DNA of 52,329 nucleotides, taken from assembly GCF_027530345.1 (NCBI RefSeq), contig NZ_JAPZQK010000029.1:1-52329 (forward strand), given 5' to 3'. Within the stretch, counting starts at the first letter, position 1; each line of letters begins with the position of its first letter. This stretch comes from Silanimonas sp. (lineage in GTDB: Bacteria > Pseudomonadota > Gammaproteobacteria > Xanthomonadales > Xanthomonadaceae). The position numbers and the translations under genes are program-made. Of this stretch, positions 40,688 through 49,869 are shown piece by piece. The notes below the pieces were generated by a model. That model searched no databases and was not told where the DNA came from. It saw nothing but the letters and a program-made list of their open reading frames with translations.

Positions 40688-41254
40688 TTAGGGATGCTTC
40701 GAGGCGCGATGCTCATCCACCCAGCCGCCGATCGCCTTGGCGTCCGGGAACGGGCTCAAGTGCTGCGCCACCAGCCGGCCCTGCGGGTCGATCAGCACGG
40801 TGTAGGGCAGAAGTCCGCGCGCGTTGCCGAGGCGCACCGAGCTGTCGCGGATCGAGTTCGGCTCCGCGAAGATCGGAAAGCCCACCGGCACGCGCTCGAG
40901 GAAAGCGCGCGCGTCGGCGGCGTCCTCCAAGGCGATGCCGATCACCTGCACGCCGTCCACGCCTTGCGCGCGGTGGTAGGCGTCGAGCAGCGGCATCTCC
41001 TTGACGCAGGGCGGGCACCAGCTGGCCCAGAAGTTGATCAGCCGCCAGCGGCCCTCGCCGGGCAGAGGCTGGTTCACGCCGTCGAGCGTGGTGCCCAACA
41101 GCGGTTCCGCCGACTCGCCGAGCGCGACGACCTTCAGGCCTTCCGGCGCGGGCGGCGTGCGCGCGGCGTCGAACTCGCCACGCAGCCAGATGCCGAGCGC
41201 GGCGCTGGCGACGGCGAACGCGCCGATCAGCGTCCATTGCAGCCAGGGCTTCAT
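40688..41254 (-). CDS. TlpA-like thiol:disulfide oxidoreductase
   Basis: A 188-aa membrane-anchored thioredoxin. An N-terminal signal anchor (about 5-24) is followed by a thioredoxin domain with the active site FWASWCPPCVKEMP and the cis-proline region LLPYTVLID. It should reduce periplasmic disulfides, for example in cytochrome c assembly or antioxidant defence. It starts 10 bp after dsbD, whose product would supply its electrons. Confidence 0.88.
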   Translation of the reverse strand: MKPWLQWTLIGAFAVASAALGIWLRGEFDAARTPPAPEGLKVVALGESAEPLLGTTLDGVNQPLPGEGRWRLINFWASWCPPCVKEMPLLDAYHRAQGVDGVQVIGIALEDAADARAFLERVPVGFPIFAEPNSIRDSSVRLGNARGLLPYTVLIDPQGRLVAQHLSPFPDAKAIGGWVDEHRASKHP

Positions 41255-41264
41255 GCGTGGTGCT

Positions 41265-43550
41265 TCACTTCGCGGCGGCCTTCGTCAGCGCGGACTCGAC
41301 GATGCCGGTCGTCAGCAGGTTGGGCAGGATCTCGGGTTCCCCGCCGCCGGCCGGGTACACCGCGTAGAAGGGCACGCCCACCGCGCCGTACTGCTGCAGG
41401 TAGGCGGTGATGGCGGCATCGACGTCGGTCCAATCGCCCTTCATGTACACGGCGTTGGCGCCCTCGCGCGCCGCGGCAAAGGCGTCGGTCGAGAGCACGG
41501 CGCGCTCGTTGGCCTTGCAGCTCACGCACCAGTCCGCGGTCATGTTGACGAAGACCACGCGCCCCTCGGCGCGCAGCGCGGCGAGGCCCTCGGCCGAATA
41601 GGGCACGCTGCCGTCCGCGGCGGGCTGCGCAGGCTCGCCCGCGCTGGCATCGGCACCGGCGGCCGCTGCGGCCTCGCGTGCAGAAGGCAACTGCTGCACC
41701 GGCCACAGCGCGGCCACGCCGAGCGCCGCGATGCCGATCGCCAAGGCACGCATCGTGGCGCTCTTGAAGCGCGCCTGCTCCCAGGCCCACAGGCCAAGGG
41801 CGAGCAGCACCGCGCCACCCAGCACCCAGCCCACGGCATCGGCGCCGCGCTGCTTGGCCAGCACCCACACCAGCCACACGGCCGTCAGGTACATCGGGAA
41901 GGCGAGCACCTGCTTCAGCGTGTCCATCCACGCGCCCGGCTTCGGCAGGCGCTGCGCAAGCCCAGGAATGAAGCCGATGGCGAGGAAGGGCAGGGCGAGG
42001 CCGAGGCCCAGCGCCACGAACACGCCGATGGCGACGATGGGCGAGGCCGCAAAGGCGTACGCCAGCGCGGCGCCCATGAAGGGCGCAGTGCAGGGCGCGG
42101 CCACCACGACGGCCAGCACGCCAGTGAAGAAATCGCCGGCCGGGCCGGACTTCTGCGTGAGCGCGCCGCCGACATTGGCCAGCCCGCCGCCGAGGTTGAA
42201 CACGCCGGAGAGCGACAGACCGACCGCGAACATCAGCAAGGCAAGGCCGCCCACCACCGCCGGCTGCTGCAGCTGGAAGCCCCAGCCCAGTGCCAGGCCG
42301 GCTTCGCGCAGCGCGAGTGCGATCCCTCCCAGCGCCGCGAAGCTGAGCACCACGCCGGCCGTGTACCAGAGCGCATGCGAGCGGGCCTTCTCCGCACTCT
42401 CGCCGCTGCCGGCAAGCCCGAGCGCTTTCAGCGACAGGATCGGCAGCACGCAGGGCATCAGGTTGAGGATCAGTCCGCCGAGCAGGGCGAGGCCGAGGGC
42501 CGCGAACAGGCCGATACCCCCGCTCGCGCGGTTCGCGCCGCTGCTGGCCGTGTCGGACGACGCGCCTTCGGCGGAGGGCGAGTCGGCGTTGGCCGGCGCA
42601 TCGGCGAGTTCAATCGCCAGCTCGCGCTTCAGCGGCGGGTAGCAGACGCCGTTCTCCTGGCAGCCCATGAAGCCGACGGTCAGGCGCAGGGTGTCAGCCC
42701 CGCTTTGGGTGCGGACGACCTCGATCGGCACCAGCACTTCGTCGTAGTAGACGGCCTGCTCGCCGAAGTACTCGTCGCTGTGCGTGCGCGCCGCCGGCCA
42801 CTCGCCGGGGCGCACCACGGCCCCGCGCTCGCTCTGCGCGGCGAAGGTGGTCTTGTCGCGGTAGAGGTAGTAGCCCGGCGCGATGGTGAAGCGCACCACG
42901 ATGCGATCCGGGCCATCGGTGACGGCCTCGAGCCGGTAGGCCTCGGTATCGGGCAAGGGCAGGCCGGCGCTACCGGTTGCCGTCAGCCCGGCATCCCCAC
43001 CCGCCGTGCTGGTCGAGAGCAGGCCGCTGCTGCGACCGCCGGAGAGCAGGCCAGCGACGGGTGGCAGGGCGGCGGATGCGTCGCCTGCGGGCGCCGGCGG
43101 CAGCGCGACCGTGACCTCGCGGGCCTGTGGCGGGTAGCAGATGCCGAGGTCCGCGCAGCCCTGGTACTTCACCCGCAGGCGCAGCGTCGTGGTGTCGTCG
43201 GCGGCCGCCCCGGTGAGCGTGGCCACGAGCGAATCCCGATAGGTCTCCACCTCGCCGAAGAACTCGTCCGTGTGCTTCTGGCCGTCCGGCAGTTGGAGTG
43301 GATTCGCCTTGAAGCCGCCCTCCAGCACCTCGACCGCCGTGCGGTGGCGGTACAGGTAGTAGTCCTCGGCGATGGCGAAGCGCACCTCGACGGCATCGCG
43401 CGTCGTCGCCTCGGCCGACAGGGCGAAGGCCTCGTCGACGGGCAGCAGGTCGTCCTGGTCGATGGCTTGGGCAGCGGTGCCGCCGAGCAACAAAGAGGCC
43501 AGCGCGGCGTTGCGCAGCAGGCGGATCGTCGGGGCAAAAAAGCGTGACAT
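41265..43550 (-). CDS. dsbD: Protein-disulfide reductase DsbD with a doubled N-terminal domain
   Basis: A 761-aa inner-membrane reductase that moves electrons from cytoplasmic thioredoxin to periplasmic partners. After a signal peptide (1-29) there are two DsbD alpha domains in tandem: the first with YYLYRHRT and CADLGICYPP, the second with YYLYRDKT and CQENGVCYPP. The eight-segment membrane domain carries the redox cysteines in NLMPCVLPILSLKALGL and AAPCTAPFMG. The C-terminal thioredoxin domain has DWCVSCKANE. E. coli DsbD has one alpha domain and is about 565 aa, so the extra domain and linker explain the length. tlpA follows by 10 bp. Confidence 0.92.
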   Translation of the reverse strand: MSRFFAPTIRLLRNAALASLLLGGTAAQAIDQDDLLPVDEAFALSAEATTRDAVEVRFAIAEDYYLYRHRTAVEVLEGGFKANPLQLPDGQKHTDEFFGEVETYRDSLVATLTGAAADDTTTLRLRVKYQGCADLGICYPPQAREVTVALPPAPAGDASAALPPVAGLLSGGRSSGLLSTSTAGGDAGLTATGSAGLPLPDTEAYRLEAVTDGPDRIVVRFTIAPGYYLYRDKTTFAAQSERGAVVRPGEWPAARTHSDEYFGEQAVYYDEVLVPIEVVRTQSGADTLRLTVGFMGCQENGVCYPPLKRELAIELADAPANADSPSAEGASSDTASSGANRASGGIGLFAALGLALLGGLILNLMPCVLPILSLKALGLAGSGESAEKARSHALWYTAGVVLSFAALGGIALALREAGLALGWGFQLQQPAVVGGLALLMFAVGLSLSGVFNLGGGLANVGGALTQKSGPAGDFFTGVLAVVVAAPCTAPFMGAALAYAFAASPIVAIGVFVALGLGLALPFLAIGFIPGLAQRLPKPGAWMDTLKQVLAFPMYLTAVWLVWVLAKQRGADAVGWVLGGAVLLALGLWAWEQARFKSATMRALAIGIAALGVAALWPVQQLPSAREAAAAAGADASAGEPAQPAADGSVPYSAEGLAALRAEGRVVFVNMTADWCVSCKANERAVLSTDAFAAAREGANAVYMKGDWTDVDAAITAYLQQYGAVGVPFYAVYPAGGGEPEILPNLLTTGIVESALTKAAAK

Positions 43551-43706
43551 CGGGCAGGGGTCGGTTCCGGGCGCGGTCGGGCATTATCGCCGCGCCGCGT
43601 CGGCCGGGCGTGGACAGGGGGGCGTCCGCTCACCGGTTCGTAACCCGGCGGTCACCCGTTTCAGGCCATCGTTGCTCCCCCATCCCCTCGTTCAGGAGAC
43701 CTCCCC

Positions 43707-44339
43707 ATGTTCAAGAAACTCGCCGCCGAAGCCCTCGGCATCAGCGACATCGGCGTCATCGTCCCCGCCTCGGAGTTCGACAAGGTCGACGCCGACGACT
43801 ACCTCTTCCACGAGGACGGCGAGCGCATCTTCTTCCTGATCAAGTCGAAGAAGGACGAGTACTGCTTCACCAACCAGGCGCTGATTCACGTCGACGGCGA
43901 ATCGGCCGTGTCGACCAAGCGCACGGTGAAGCGCTACGAGTACGCCAGCAACCGCATCGGCTACTGCGCCATCGAGACGGCCGGCAACATGGACATGGAC
44001 GTCGAGTTGAAGTTCTCGATCGGCGAGGCGCACTTCAGCATCGACGTCAAGAAGAGCTTCATCGAGCAGGTGAAGGACATCTACAAGGCGCTGATCGCCA
44101 TCGGCCGCCAGCAGTCGCGCGACGCCATCTCGCGCGACAACGCCGTGCGCACCCTCGATGCGATGGGCGGCATGCTGAAGCTCGGCAACCTGCAGGGCGA
44201 AGCGGCGGTGGTCTCGCATTTCAACGCCGTGCTCGACAACCTCAACGCCGCGATGCTCGACCGCCATACGACGCGCGACTACTCGCGCATCTTCGAGAAG
44301 TTCATCCATAACAACGCCACGCCGCCCGCGCTGCCCTGA
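43707..44339 (+). CDS. Bacterial PH-domain protein (YvbH-like)
   Basis: A 210-aa cytoplasmic protein. The first 125 residues match bacterial pleckstrin-homology domain proteins (GERIFFLIKSKKDEYCFTNQ, KRYEYASNRI). The C-terminal part is helical (KSFIEQVKDIYKALIAIG), like the YvbH oligomerisation region. No catalytic motif is visible. AGGAG lies upstream of the ATG. It is divergent from dsbD and convergent with the aminopeptidase gene. Confidence 0.75.
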   Translation: MFKKLAAEALGISDIGVIVPASEFDKVDADDYLFHEDGERIFFLIKSKKDEYCFTNQALIHVDGESAVSTKRTVKRYEYASNRIGYCAIETAGNMDMDVELKFSIGEAHFSIDVKKSFIEQVKDIYKALIAIGRQQSRDAISRDNAVRTLDAMGGMLKLGNLQGEAAVVSHFNAVLDNLNAAMLDRHTTRDYSRIFEKFIHNNATPPALP

Positions 44340-44349
44340 GGCCGGTCAC

Positions 44350-44377
44350 GGCCGGGGCGTCGTCCGACGCCCCGGCC
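44350..44377. terminator. Strong hairpin between convergent genes
   Basis: GGCCGGGGCGTC / GACGCCCCGGCC is a perfect 12-bp stem with a 4-nt loop, 10 bp after one stop and 11 bp before the other. No U-tract follows, but the stem is very stable and probably works in both directions. Confidence 0.6.
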
Positions 44378-44388
44378 CTTGGCGACCG

Positions 44389-45951
44389 TCAGTCCGCGCG
44401 CTTCGGTGCTTCGATCGTGTCGCGGACGAAGCGGTCGAAGAGGCGCACGCCATAGGCTGAGGCACCGAGCGGCACGGTGGGCAGCGGCGCGTCGTCGCGC
44501 CACGCCATCGAGGCCATGTCGATATGGGCCCAGCGCACGGCGGGGTCCACCCAGGCGCCGATGAAGTGTGCACCGAGGCCCGCGCCGGCGCGGCCACCGC
44601 TGCCGACGTTGCGCAGGTCGGCGATCGGCGATTCGAGATCCTTCGCGTAGCTGGGGTGCAGCGGCAGGCGCCACAGCTCTTCGCCGCTGGCCGCGCCTGC
44701 GGCCACCAGGTCGGCCACCAGGGCGTCGTCGCGCGAGAACAGGCCGCCGTACTCGTCGCCCACCGCCGTCACCTGCGAACCCGTCAGCGTGGCGATGTCG
44801 ATCAGCATCGACGGCTTGTCCTGCCGCTGCACGTAGGCGATCGCGTCCACAAGCACGATGCGGCCTTCGGCGTCGGTGTTGAGGTTTTCGAAAGTCAGGC
44901 CGCCCAGCGTGCGCACGACGTCGCCGGGGCGGGCGGCTTCGCCGTCAGGCATGTTTTCGGCGAGCGCCGCGACGGCGATGGCGTTCACCCGGGCACCGCG
45001 CTTCGCCAGCGCCAGAACCGCGCCGGTGGCCGCGGCCGCGCCGGCCATGTCGTGCTTCATCCGCCGCATGTTGTCGGCCGGCTTGATGGAGATGCCGCCG
45101 CTGTCGAAGGTGATGCCCTTGCCGACGAAGGCCACCGGCGCGGCATCGCCTGCGCCGCGGTAGCGCACCAGCAGAAGCTTCGGCGGCTGCGCGCTGCCGA
45201 CGCCCACCGAGAGCATCGCGCCCATGCCAAGCTCGCGCATCCGCGCTTCGTCGACGACCTCGATGCTGACGCCGCGAACGCCCTCGAAGGCCTCGCGCGT
45301 GCGCTCGACGAAGGTTTCCGGGTAGATGACGTTGCCGGGCTCGGTCTTGAGGTCGCGGGCGAAGCGCACGCCCTCGGCCACGTGGGCCCAGTCGCTGCGC
45401 CAGGCCGCGCTCGCGGCGCCGGCATCGACGACGCGCACGGTGAGCGTGCCTTGGCCGAGCACCGGCGCGCCCGGCTTCGGCGTCTTGTACTGGCGGAAGG
45501 TGTATTGGCCCAGCGAGGCGCCGAGGGCGAGATGGGCGCCCGCGGTGGGCACCCCGGCTTCCGGCCAGAGCAGCGTGATCTCGGGCGCGGCACTGAGCAC
45601 GCCGGCCTGCCCCACGAGTCCGCCCACGTCCTCGAGCAGGCGCGGCGTGACCGGATCGCTGCCAGTGCCGACGAGCAGCACCTGGTCGTAGGGCCCGACG
45701 CCGGGCAGGTTCAGCACCGTGCCGCGGTCGCCGAGGAAACCGGCCGTGCGCACGGCGCGACGCAGGGCGCCGCCGCTGCGCTGGTCCAGCGCGGCGAAAG
45801 CGCCTTCATCGGGCACACCTTGGCGGACGGCGACCGCGACGGCACCGGTTTCCGGCAAGGCGTAGTCGGCGATGGCCAACGCGCGCTGGGCGTCGGCGGG
45901 CGACACGAAGAAGGCGGATAGGGCCAGGAACGGGACCACGCGATGTCGCAT
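44389..45951 (-). CDS. Exported M17 leucyl aminopeptidase
   Basis: A 520-aa two-metal aminopeptidase. The C-terminal catalytic domain has the metal-site NTDAEGRIVLVDA, the lysine in GKGITFDSGGISIKP and MKHDMAGAAAATGA. Starting at ATG 45951 the protein has a clear signal peptide (RHRVVPFLALSAFFVSPADA), unlike cytoplasmic PepA. It probably trims peptides in the periplasm. The longer in-frame start at 45996 would bury the signal peptide. It is preceded by the TetR gene on the same strand. Confidence 0.9.
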   Translation of the reverse strand: MRHRVVPFLALSAFFVSPADAQRALAIADYALPETGAVAVAVRQGVPDEGAFAALDQRSGGALRRAVRTAGFLGDRGTVLNLPGVGPYDQVLLVGTGSDPVTPRLLEDVGGLVGQAGVLSAAPEITLLWPEAGVPTAGAHLALGASLGQYTFRQYKTPKPGAPVLGQGTLTVRVVDAGAASAAWRSDWAHVAEGVRFARDLKTEPGNVIYPETFVERTREAFEGVRGVSIEVVDEARMRELGMGAMLSVGVGSAQPPKLLLVRYRGAGDAAPVAFVGKGITFDSGGISIKPADNMRRMKHDMAGAAAATGAVLALAKRGARVNAIAVAALAENMPDGEAARPGDVVRTLGGLTFENLNTDAEGRIVLVDAIAYVQRQDKPSMLIDIATLTGSQVTAVGDEYGGLFSRDDALVADLVAAGAASGEELWRLPLHPSYAKDLESPIADLRNVGSGGRAGAGLGAHFIGAWVDPAVRWAHIDMASMAWRDDAPLPTVPLGASAYGVRLFDRFVRDTIEAPKRAD

Positions 45952-46045
45952 CGATGCACCTCGGTAAGGAAGAAGACGGTCGAAACCGTTCCGCATCCTG
46001 CCTTTGCCTCCGAGGCGCGAGGTCGTGGCGGGGTGAATCGGCGGG

Positions 46046-46648
46046 TCAGCGCGAATCGATGCCGACGAGCGCGACCAGGGCTTTCAGCGTCGCCTTCGCG
46101 AGCCGCTCGCGGTCGAGGTCGGGCTGCATGGCGAGGCGGACGGTGAGGCCTTCGAACAGCGCGTTCAGGAGCTCGACCAGAGCCGGCGCAGGGACGGGTG
46201 GTTTGGCAAGGCCGCGTTGGCGTAGCGCCTCGATGCTGGCCAGCAGGGCATCGCGGGCGAGGGCGTCCTCGCGGCGCAGGGAGGCCATGAGCGCGTCGTT
46301 GCGGCAGGCCTCGGCCATCACTTCCATCTGCAGGCGCAGCAGGGCCGGATCGAGCACTTCGCCGAGGATCGCATCGACCACGCCGGCGAGGTCGCGCTTC
46401 GGATGGTCGCTGGTGGCGAGGGCTTCGAACAGGGCCACCGAATTCGCCCGGCTCAGCTCGGCGAAGGCCATGACCAGCGCGTCCTTGTTGGCGAAGTAGC
46501 GGTAGAGCAGGCCCATGCTCAGGCCGGCGGCCTTGGCGATCTCGGCCATGCTGGCCTGGTGGAAGCCTTTGTCCGCGAAGCACCGCCCGGCGGCGCGAAG
46601 GATCTGCCGGCGGCGCTGTTCTTGAAGTTCGGGGTTGGCGGTGCGCAT
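46046..46648 (-). CDS. TetR-family transcriptional regulator
   Basis: A 200-aa repressor. The N-terminal helix-turn-helix reads RRQILRAAGRCFADKGFHQA and MAEIAKAAGLSMGLLYRYF. The C-terminal ligand-binding part is helical and not recognised. It is divergent from the sterol-desaturase-like gene, with a 12-bp perfect palindrome between them, so it probably represses that gene and itself. Confidence 0.9.
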   Translation of the reverse strand: MRTANPELQEQRRRQILRAAGRCFADKGFHQASMAEIAKAAGLSMGLLYRYFANKDALVMAFAELSRANSVALFEALATSDHPKRDLAGVVDAILGEVLDPALLRLQMEVMAEACRNDALMASLRREDALARDALLASIEALRQRGLAKPPVPAPALVELLNALFEGLTVRLAMQPDLDRERLAKATLKALVALVGIDSR

Positions 46649-46710
46649 GGCGACGATTCGATGAACGGCCGCTCAAGTTTAGCTTGACGGCCGACGGGAT
46701 CATTCATAAG

Positions 46711-46722
46711 GTGAGCGCTCAC
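46711..46722. promoter_or_regulatory. Candidate TetR operator
   Basis: GTGAGCGCTCAC is a perfect 12-bp palindrome between the divergent TetR and desaturase genes, resembling TGAGTGAGCGCTCACTCA-type TetR sites. A TTGACG (46684-46689) on the plus strand could be the -35 of the desaturase promoter. Confidence 0.6.
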
Positions 46723-46742
46723 TCATTGAATGGAGCCCCGCC

Positions 46743-47609
46743 GTGGACGCCCTTCCCACCTTCCCCCCCAGCGGCATCGCCCAGTGGCTCGGCCTCGTGG
46801 CCGTTCTGCTGGCGGGCCTGCTCGTGGTCTTCCTCCCCATCGAGATCTGGCGCCGTCACCGGGCCGGCACGCTGGATCGCAAGGTCGTGATGGAAATGCT
46901 GGCCTCGGCCAGCGTCTCGCTGCCGCCACTGCTGGTCGGCGGCGTGGTGCTCGCCTTCGTGACCGCGCTGTGGGGCGGTGCGGCAGCGCTGGTGCCGTGG
47001 TCCATCCCGACCACCGGATGGACGGCACTGGCCTGCCTGCTGCTGGTGGATTTCCTCTACTACTGGGACCACCGCTGCGCGCACCACTTCCGGCCGTATT
47101 GGGCGATGTCGCACTCGGTGCACCACAGCTCGCCGCAGTTCGACCAGACCACGGCGCTGCGCGTGTCCTTCATGGACGGCGCGTTTTCGCCGTGGTTCTA
47201 CGTGCCGGCCGTGCTGGTCGGTTTCGACCCGCTGCTGGTGGCGGCCTGCTTCGGCGTGATCCTCGCCTGGCAGCAGTGGCTGCACACGGAGACGGTGGGC
47301 CGCCTGCCGGGGTTCGACGGCTGGCTCAACACGCCGTCCAACCACCGCGTCCACCATGGCATGCAGCCGCAATACATCGACCGCAACTACGGCGCGATCC
47401 TGATGGTCTGGGACCGGGTGTTCGGCACCTATGCGCGCGAGGACGAGCCGGTGCGCTACGGGCTCACCGAGCCGATCCACTCCAGCAACCCGTGGACGGT
47501 GCACACGCTGGAGATCGGGCGCTGGTGGCGCGAACTGCGTGCCGCGCCGACCTGGCGGGCCTTCGTGCGTTCGCTGTGGGCGATGCCCGGAAAGCCCGCG
47601 CCCGGATGA
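46743..47609 (+). CDS. Sterol-desaturase/fatty-acid-hydroxylase family protein
   Basis: A 288-aa inner-membrane di-iron enzyme. Four hydrophobic segments surround the histidine clusters HRCAHH, HSVHH and HRVHH, with further histidines in QQWLHTE. The family hydroxylates or desaturates lipids; the substrate is unknown. The start is GTG at 46743 with TGGAG upstream. The divergent TetR gene and operator suggest control by a lipid-like ligand. A hairpin overlaps its stop codon. Confidence 0.88.
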   Translation: MDALPTFPPSGIAQWLGLVAVLLAGLLVVFLPIEIWRRHRAGTLDRKVVMEMLASASVSLPPLLVGGVVLAFVTALWGGAAALVPWSIPTTGWTALACLLLVDFLYYWDHRCAHHFRPYWAMSHSVHHSSPQFDQTTALRVSFMDGAFSPWFYVPAVLVGFDPLLVAACFGVILAWQQWLHTETVGRLPGFDGWLNTPSNHRVHHGMQPQYIDRNYGAILMVWDRVFGTYAREDEPVRYGLTEPIHSSNPWTVHTLEIGRWWRELRAAPTWRAFVRSLWAMPGKPAPG

Positions 47610-47628
47610 CCGGGACGCGGGCTTGGGA
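47595..47628. terminator. Hairpin at the end of the desaturase gene
   Basis: GCCCGCG.CCGG / CCGG..CGCGGGC folds with loop ATGA across the stop codon, just before the convergent nuclease gene. The stem is long but interrupted and lacks a U-tract. Confidence 0.45.
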
Positions 47629-47634
47629 GGCGCC

Positions 47635-49695
47635 TCAGTTCAGCTGGCAGCTCGCCGGCTTGGCCGAGGTGAACAGCGCCGACGTCGCCCACTCGGGGTG
47701 GTCGATGAACGGGTTGCGGTTGCCCTGGAATTCCTGGATCGCTTCGTTGCGGATGCGCTCGGCGGCATTCGGCGGGTCCTGCTGGTGCCACTGCAGCAGG
47801 GTGCTGAGCAGGCCCATGTAGGCCGGCGAGGCCGAGGTGATGACGATCTTCGAACGGTCGTCGGTGAGCTCGAGGTCGGGTTCGCCCTGACCGTTCACCG
47901 GATGCACGCCGCCTTCGTAGCGGATCGCCATGTAGAGGATGGCGCGGGCGATGTCGCCCTTGCGGGCGTTGAACACCTCGAAGCTGCCGGCGTTGCCGTC
48001 GGGGCCCTTCACCCAGTTCGAATTGCCGGGGTACACGCCCGTGCCGCCGCCGGTGCCGTTGTTCACTTCGGTGGCGCGCTCGCTGCAGCCTTCGCTGGGC
48101 GGGCAGTTGGCGTAGGGCTTGTTGCCGCGGTCGGCGTTGTACGCGGTGTCCGACAGGTAAAGCATGTGCGTGTCGGTGTAGGGCGCGTAGGGCAGGCCGA
48201 GGTTGCCGGTCTGCGAGCTGAAGCCGAGCGAGTTCGGCCAGGTGTGCTCGCGGTTGTAGGTGATGCCCGTGCCGGTGCCGGCGCGCTCGGTCACCTTGGC
48301 GAAGCTGCGGTTCTTGTAGACGTCGAGGATGCGCGCCGTGTTGGCCGGGTCTTCGTCGGCGATCTCGAGGATGTCCCAGCTGTCGGTGGTGCTGGCCGAG
48401 TACGGATAGGCCGTGTGGCCCTTGATCGTTTCGTGCAGCGAGCAGCGCAGCTGGCTCGCCGAGCTTGTGTTCACGCGGCTGTAGTAGCCCGTCGGCGCGG
48501 CGGCCGCCAGCGTGTAGCCGATCGTGGTGTTGCTGGTGGGCGTCGCGTTGTTGGCGTCACGCAAACCAGCGGCGCTGATCGACAGCGTGCAGGTCTCGCC
48601 GGCGGTGAAGGCGCCCGACGGCGTCAGCGTGAAGCGGCTGCCGGTGGTGGGATAGCTCAGCGGATGGATGCCGCTGCTGGCGCAGCTGAGCGCGAAGGCC
48701 GTCGTGCCGGCGGTGACCGGTTCGCTGAAGTCCACGCTCAGCGCGGCGGTCGGCGAGACGTTGGTCGCGCCGTTGGCGGGCGTGGTCGCGGTGACGCGCG
48801 GTGCGGCGTTGGCCAGCGTGTAGGCCACGTTGGTGCTGGCCGCCGGCGAGGCGTTGCCGCTGTCCTTCACCGCACTGGCGGTGACACTGAGCGTGCAGCT
48901 CTCGCCATCGGCGAAGGCGCCCGACGGGGTGATGGTGAAGCTGCTGCCCGTGGTGGCATGGCTGAGCGGGTGGCTGCCGCTGCTGGCGCAGCTGAGCGCG
49001 AAGGCGCCGGTGGAGAGCGTGACGCTCTCGCTGAAGGAGACGCTCAACGTCGCCGTCGGGCTGATGCCCGTCGCGCCATTGGCCGGCGAGGTGGCGGTGA
49101 TGCTGGGCGGCGTGTTGGCGCTGCCGAAGCTCTGGTTGCGGTTGCAGGCACCGAAGGTCGCGGCCTGTGCGGCCTGCCACGTGAAGCCTGCGGAGCCGCT
49201 CGCGGTTCCGCCGAGCTGCAGCGAGTGGCCGACGGCAGTGGCTTCGCTTTCGCTGACCGGCAGGTTGACGCTGGTGCGGCCCGACGCCACGCCGCTGCTG
49301 GCGCGGATCTGGCCTTCGTAGCTGATGAACTGCACGACCGTACCGCTGGGGTTCACGAGGGCGATGCCGTCATGCGTGCCGTTCTGCATCCCGTTGGCGG
49401 CATAGCTCAACGTGGCGAAGCGCACCGTGGCGCCGCCGCAGGTGGCGAGCGCGCCGGTCGGCACGGGATCGTTGTCGTAGGCGGTGGCGGCGGTCGTGCT
49501 GCCGGTGCCGTTGTAGAGATGGATGCGCCAGCCGCTCAGCGATTCACCCGCGGTGGCGACGATCTCGATGCGCTCGCCGGAGTCCGTCCCGGCATTGTCG
49601 TAGTGGATCTCGTTGATGAAGACCTCGGCCTGCGCGGCGGGCACGCACGCGACAAGGCCCAGCGCCGCGAGGGCGCGGAACGGACGGAAGGACAC
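47635..49695 (-). CDS. Secreted modular nuclease (lamin-tail, two Ig-like, endonuclease I)
   Basis: A 686-aa exported protein. A signal peptide (1-23, ending PAAQA) precedes a lamin-tail-type domain (about 24-165, VFINEIHYDNAGTDSGERIE). Two Big_5-like Ig domains follow (about 190-295 and 297-398, each opening with ATxPANGATxxSPTA). The C-terminus is an EndA/endonuclease I domain with the catalytic NREHTWPNSLG and DTHMLYLSDTAYNADRGNKP. It should degrade extracellular DNA. The two Ig repeats have a 306-bp period and are similar at the DNA level. The start is GTG with AGGGG 8 nt upstream. Confidence 0.9.
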   Translation of the reverse strand: MSFRPFRALAALGLVACVPAAQAEVFINEIHYDNAGTDSGERIEIVATAGESLSGWRIHLYNGTGSTTAATAYDNDPVPTGALATCGGATVRFATLSYAANGMQNGTHDGIALVNPSGTVVQFISYEGQIRASSGVASGRTSVNLPVSESEATAVGHSLQLGGTASGSAGFTWQAAQAATFGACNRNQSFGSANTPPSITATSPANGATGISPTATLSVSFSESVTLSTGAFALSCASSGSHPLSHATTGSSFTITPSGAFADGESCTLSVTASAVKDSGNASPAASTNVAYTLANAAPRVTATTPANGATNVSPTAALSVDFSEPVTAGTTAFALSCASSGIHPLSYPTTGSRFTLTPSGAFTAGETCTLSISAAGLRDANNATPTSNTTIGYTLAAAAPTGYYSRVNTSSASQLRCSLHETIKGHTAYPYSASTTDSWDILEIADEDPANTARILDVYKNRSFAKVTERAGTGTGITYNREHTWPNSLGFSSQTGNLGLPYAPYTDTHMLYLSDTAYNADRGNKPYANCPPSEGCSERATEVNNGTGGGTGVYPGNSNWVKGPDGNAGSFEVFNARKGDIARAILYMAIRYEGGVHPVNGQGEPDLELTDDRSKIVITSASPAYMGLLSTLLQWHQQDPPNAAERIRNEAIQEFQGNRNPFIDHPEWATSALFTSAKPASCQLN

Positions 49696-49869
49696 GGATT
49701 TTCCCCTGGTGTGCCGGCGTCGGGGGGCCGGCAGTGGCGGGCAGTCTAGGGTCGCTTTGTGACAGACGCCCGTCGCGGTGCGGCAACGGGGCGACTACTG
49801 AAAGCGCTGCGCCTTGGTTGCCCAGAAGCTCAGGGGTCGCTGCATGGACCTAGATCGCCCAGCCGGCAG

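Noticed and set aside
48600-49100. Direct DNA repeats that might be a mobile or CRISPR-like array
   Set aside because: The 306-bp period equals 102 codons and corresponds to the two Ig-like domains of the nuclease. No short repeat-spacer array was seen anywhere in the window.
47431-49749. 772-aa plus-strand open frame
   Set aside because: Antisense of the secreted endonuclease; its apparent repeats mirror the two Ig-like domains.
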